The translations under genes were made by a program, and so were the position numbers. Source: Planctomycetaceae bacterium (lineage in GTDB: Bacteria > Planctomycetota > Planctomycetia > Planctomycetales > Planctomycetaceae). Taken from it: 8,073 nucleotides of DNA. The notes beneath the pieces were generated by a model, which searched no databases, was not told where the DNA came from, and was given only the letters and a program-made list of their open reading frames with translations. Numbering within the stretch: the first letter of the stretch is position 1; every line of letters begins with the position of its first letter. Below are positions 6,711-8,073 of this stretch, one piece after another. The DNA lies in contig JAGQQP010000175.1 in NCBI GenBank assembly GCA_020426085.1, forward strand, positions 1-8,073, read 5' to 3'.

Positions 6711-6718
6711 GGGGAGGG
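6711..6718 (+). promoter_or_regulatory. Strong purine-rich ribosome binding site of the ankyrin gene
   Basis: GGGGAGGG lies 4 bases before the ATG at 6723 and contains GGAGG. It is the clearest Shine-Dalgarno site in the window; most other genes here have weak ones. It fixes the start and sits inside the 18-base gap after the CHAD gene, suggesting efficient independent initiation on a shared transcript. Confidence 0.65.
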
Positions 6719-6722
6719 ACAG

Positions 6723-7277
6723 ATGAAGCAGAACGTAGAACCTTTCATCGAAATGATACGCGATGAACGATTTCAGGACGCGTTAGAGACTCTCAATGCA
6801 GATCCCTTCCTGGCTACATCCCATGCAGAACAACCTGGTCAGTTTCATGGCGTTTCTCCATTACATTGGGCTGCCCACCGGAATGCAGTTGAACTTTGTG
6901 AACGACTTATCGAACTGGGCGCGGATGTAAACGATTCCGCGGGAAACTGGTGGCTGACACCGCTTTCCTGGGCCGCCGATGCGGGAAGAGTAGTAACCGT
7001 TGAACTCCTGCTGAAACATGGTGCCGACGTCGATCAGGATGCGATTGCAGGTACAACCGCGTTACATGCGGTTGCCATGGGCGGTTCTTCACAAGGTAGC
7101 CGTGATCCCGCTGCATACCAGAGAACTGCTGAAATTCTGATAGCCCATGGTGCCTGTCTGAGCGGTCGTTCCGAACGCCGGCAGACTCCACTGGATGATG
7201 CTATTGAATATGAAAATGAGTACGTGGCAGCCGTACTCAGAGCTCACGGTGCTCAACCTTCATCTCCCGCAGAATGA
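6723..7277 (+). CDS. Ankyrin-repeat protein (184 aa)
   Basis: Small cytoplasmic protein made almost entirely of ankyrin repeats, helix-turn-helix units that bind other proteins. After a helical cap (residues 1-42) I see four repeats: GVSPLHWAAHRNAVELCERL then IELGADVN (43-70), LTPLSWAADAGRVVTVELLL then KHGADVD (78-104), a longer one GTTALHAVAMGG to AEILIAHGA (110-144) with an insert of about 12 residues (SSQGSRDPAAYQ), and QTPLDDAIEYENEYVAAVLR then AHGA (154-177). There is no signal peptide, membrane segment or enzymatic domain. The start ATG is set by the strong ribosome site. It follows the CHAD gene by 18 bases and probably shares its transcript, so it could bind the CHAD protein or its partners (inference). 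It converges on the acetyltransferase gene, with 38 bases between the two stops. Confidence 0.88.
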   Translation: MKQNVEPFIEMIRDERFQDALETLNADPFLATSHAEQPGQFHGVSPLHWAAHRNAVELCERLIELGADVNDSAGNWWLTPLSWAADAGRVVTVELLLKHGADVDQDAIAGTTALHAVAMGGSSQGSRDPAAYQRTAEILIAHGACLSGRSERRQTPLDDAIEYENEYVAAVLRAHGAQPSSPAE

Positions 7278-7315
7278 AAACCGCTTCGAGTCCTGTTGCA
7301 CCCGCAGGAATCGCA

Positions 7316-7825
7316 TTACTCAACCGCCGGTATCCGCAGCAGGGAAATCAGCAGTCCCCGTTTCTGTCCCTGCACATCAGCGATTTCCGGCAGATGTCCG
7401 CAGACTTCAAACCCGAATTTCTCATTCAGATGTCTGGTCCCCTCGTTGTGATCGAAGTGCATGCCGATCAGCGTCGTGATTCCCAGAGCCGGGCAGGCGT
7501 CGATCATCTTCTGCAGTAGAAACGTGCCCAGTCCCTGTTTCTGGTGGGAGTTCGACAGGTACAGGCTGACTTCTGCGGTCTTGTCATACGCGGGCCGTCC
7601 TGCATAAAACGAAGTCACATAGATGCAGCCCACGATCTCTCCCGCTTCGTTTTCCGCGACCCAGATCGGTCGTTTCTCCGGCGAGAACTGCGCGAACCAC
7701 TGTAGCCGACTTTCTACCGTAATCGGCTTCGTATCCGCCGTCGCGGTACCGGAGGGGATCGATTGATTATAGATATCCACGATCGCAGGCAGATCGTCCA
7801 GGGTGGCATCGTGGATGGTGATCAT
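7316..7825 (-). CDS. GNAT-family N-acetyltransferase, phosphinothricin acetyltransferase-like
   Basis: Cytoplasmic enzyme that transfers acetyl from acetyl-CoA to an amine. The layout matches the PAT/MddA group, which acts on phosphinothricin, methionine sulfoximine or sulfone and similar amino-acid analogues: ATLDDLPAIVDIYNQSI (residues 7-23), ESRLQWF (38-44), a strand with IWVAEN (54-59) and IVGCIYV (64-70), AEVSLYL (84-90), the acetyl-CoA pyrophosphate loop QKQGLGTFLL (95-104), and HFDHNEGTRHLNEKFGFEVCG (123-143). Length is 169 residues, as usual for the group. I chose ATG 7825 rather than the in-frame ATG at 7852. The first gives the standard N-terminus. The second has no ribosome site and overlaps a possible -10 box. 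Substrate is uncertain; housekeeping detoxification is as likely as true herbicide-type resistance. Confidence 0.87.
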   Translation of the reverse strand: MITIHDATLDDLPAIVDIYNQSIPSGTATADTKPITVESRLQWFAQFSPEKRPIWVAENEAGEIVGCIYVTSFYAGRPAYDKTAEVSLYLSNSHQKQGLGTFLLQKMIDACPALGITTLIGMHFDHNEGTRHLNEKFGFEVCGHLPEIADVQGQKRGLLISLLRIPAVE

Positions 7826-7847
7826 GATGATTTGTTCCAGACCCTGA

Positions 7848-7878
7848 ATCATAGAAAGGGGGATGTAAAAAGTATCAA
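7848..7878 (-). promoter_or_regulatory. Candidate promoter for the acetyltransferase gene
   Basis: On the minus strand, TTGATA (7873-7878) and TATGAT (7848-7853) each match consensus at 5 of 6 positions. The 19-base spacer is long. Transcription would start near 7841, giving a leader of about 15 bases to the ATG at 7825 and excluding the ATG at 7852 as the start. Confidence 0.35.
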
Positions 7879-7904
7879 TGGACGTTTTGTATCGTTCCAG
7901 ACTG

Positions 7905-8073
7905 TTAAATTACGAATGAGATTATAATGACTGCTACCAGGATCAGCGGATACAGGATCCGCGACCAGAAGTCCATCCGGGCAACCAGCCGTTTTTTCTG
8001 GATGCTGTCTCCCTTGAGCAGGAAAGTGTTCGTGACGGTCTGGATTAATCCAGAAAAAACAGTAAGAGTCGAC
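7905..8073 (-). CDS. C-terminal fragment of an unidentified membrane protein, cut by window edge
   Basis: The minus strand is open without a stop from the right edge down to TAA at 7905-7907, giving 55 residues with no start in view, so this is the 3' end of a larger gene. The fragment begins STLTVFSGLIQTVTNTFLLK, continues with a basic linker GDSIQKKRLVARMDFWSR, and ends in one clear membrane segment, ILYPLILVAVIIISFVI, directly before the stop. The positively charged linker before the last helix suggests, by the positive-inside rule, that the linker is cytoplasmic and the C-terminus is outside or in the periplasm. I do not recognise the family. It lies upstream of the acetyltransferase on the same strand, with 79 bases between them. 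Confidence 0.6.
   Translation of the reverse strand, partial: STLTVFSGLIQTVTNTFLLKGDSIQKKRLVARMDFWSRILYPLILVAVIIISFVI

Noticed and set aside
7850..7852. ATG as the start codon of the acetyltransferase
   Set aside because: It has no ribosome binding site, adds nine residues not usual for the family, and overlaps a -10-like TATGAT.
8068..8073. GTCGAC (SalI site) exactly at the right edge, possibly a clone boundary
   Set aside because: The minus-strand coding frame runs through it without disturbance, and the left edge shows no matching site. A six-base coincidence at an arbitrary boundary is not evidence.

Overview
The window most resembles a planctomycete chromosome, probably close to Gimesia/Planctomyces. 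This is inferred from the mid-50s-looking GC content, mostly weak Shine-Dalgarno sites, short transcription units on both strands, and the pairing of an inositol-3-phosphate synthase with an EboC-like UbiA prenyltransferase. I could not search a database, so the taxonomic call is moderate at best. I see no insertion sequence, tRNA, rRNA, CRISPR array or phage gene. It looks like ordinary chromosomal sequence with some poorly described genes.

Left part (1-3909, + strand). The window opens inside a phosphoglucomutase/phosphomannomutase of the PGM2/PgcA type, whose start lies off the left edge. A 276-base gap follows, carrying a good promoter candidate and a long presumed leader. Next comes a two-gene unit: inositol-3-phosphate synthase (1787-3004) and, five bases later, a UbiA-family membrane prenyltransferase (3010-3909). 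Chemically, the mutase interconverts hexose phosphates and the synthase turns glucose 6-phosphate into inositol phosphate. The prenyltransferase could then join a prenyl chain to that cyclitol or a derivative. This last step is inference and is the most interesting idea in the window.

Middle (3910-5644). A short gene on the minus strand (3934-4203) encodes an 89-residue protein of unknown function. A 193-base divergent gap separates it from a Bcr/CflA-type drug-efflux transporter of the major facilitator superfamily (4397-5644, + strand), which appears to start at TTG.

Right part (5645-8073). A CHAD-domain protein (5793-6704), of a polyphosphate-binding family, is followed 18 bases later by a small ankyrin-repeat protein (6723-7277), probably in one transcript. 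On the minus strand, converging on them, is a GNAT acetyltransferase of the phosphinothricin-acetyltransferase-like group (7316-7825). Upstream of it on the same strand lies the C-terminal end of a membrane protein (7905-8073) that runs off the right edge.

No gene-free stretch exceeds 300 bases; the longest is 1511-1786.
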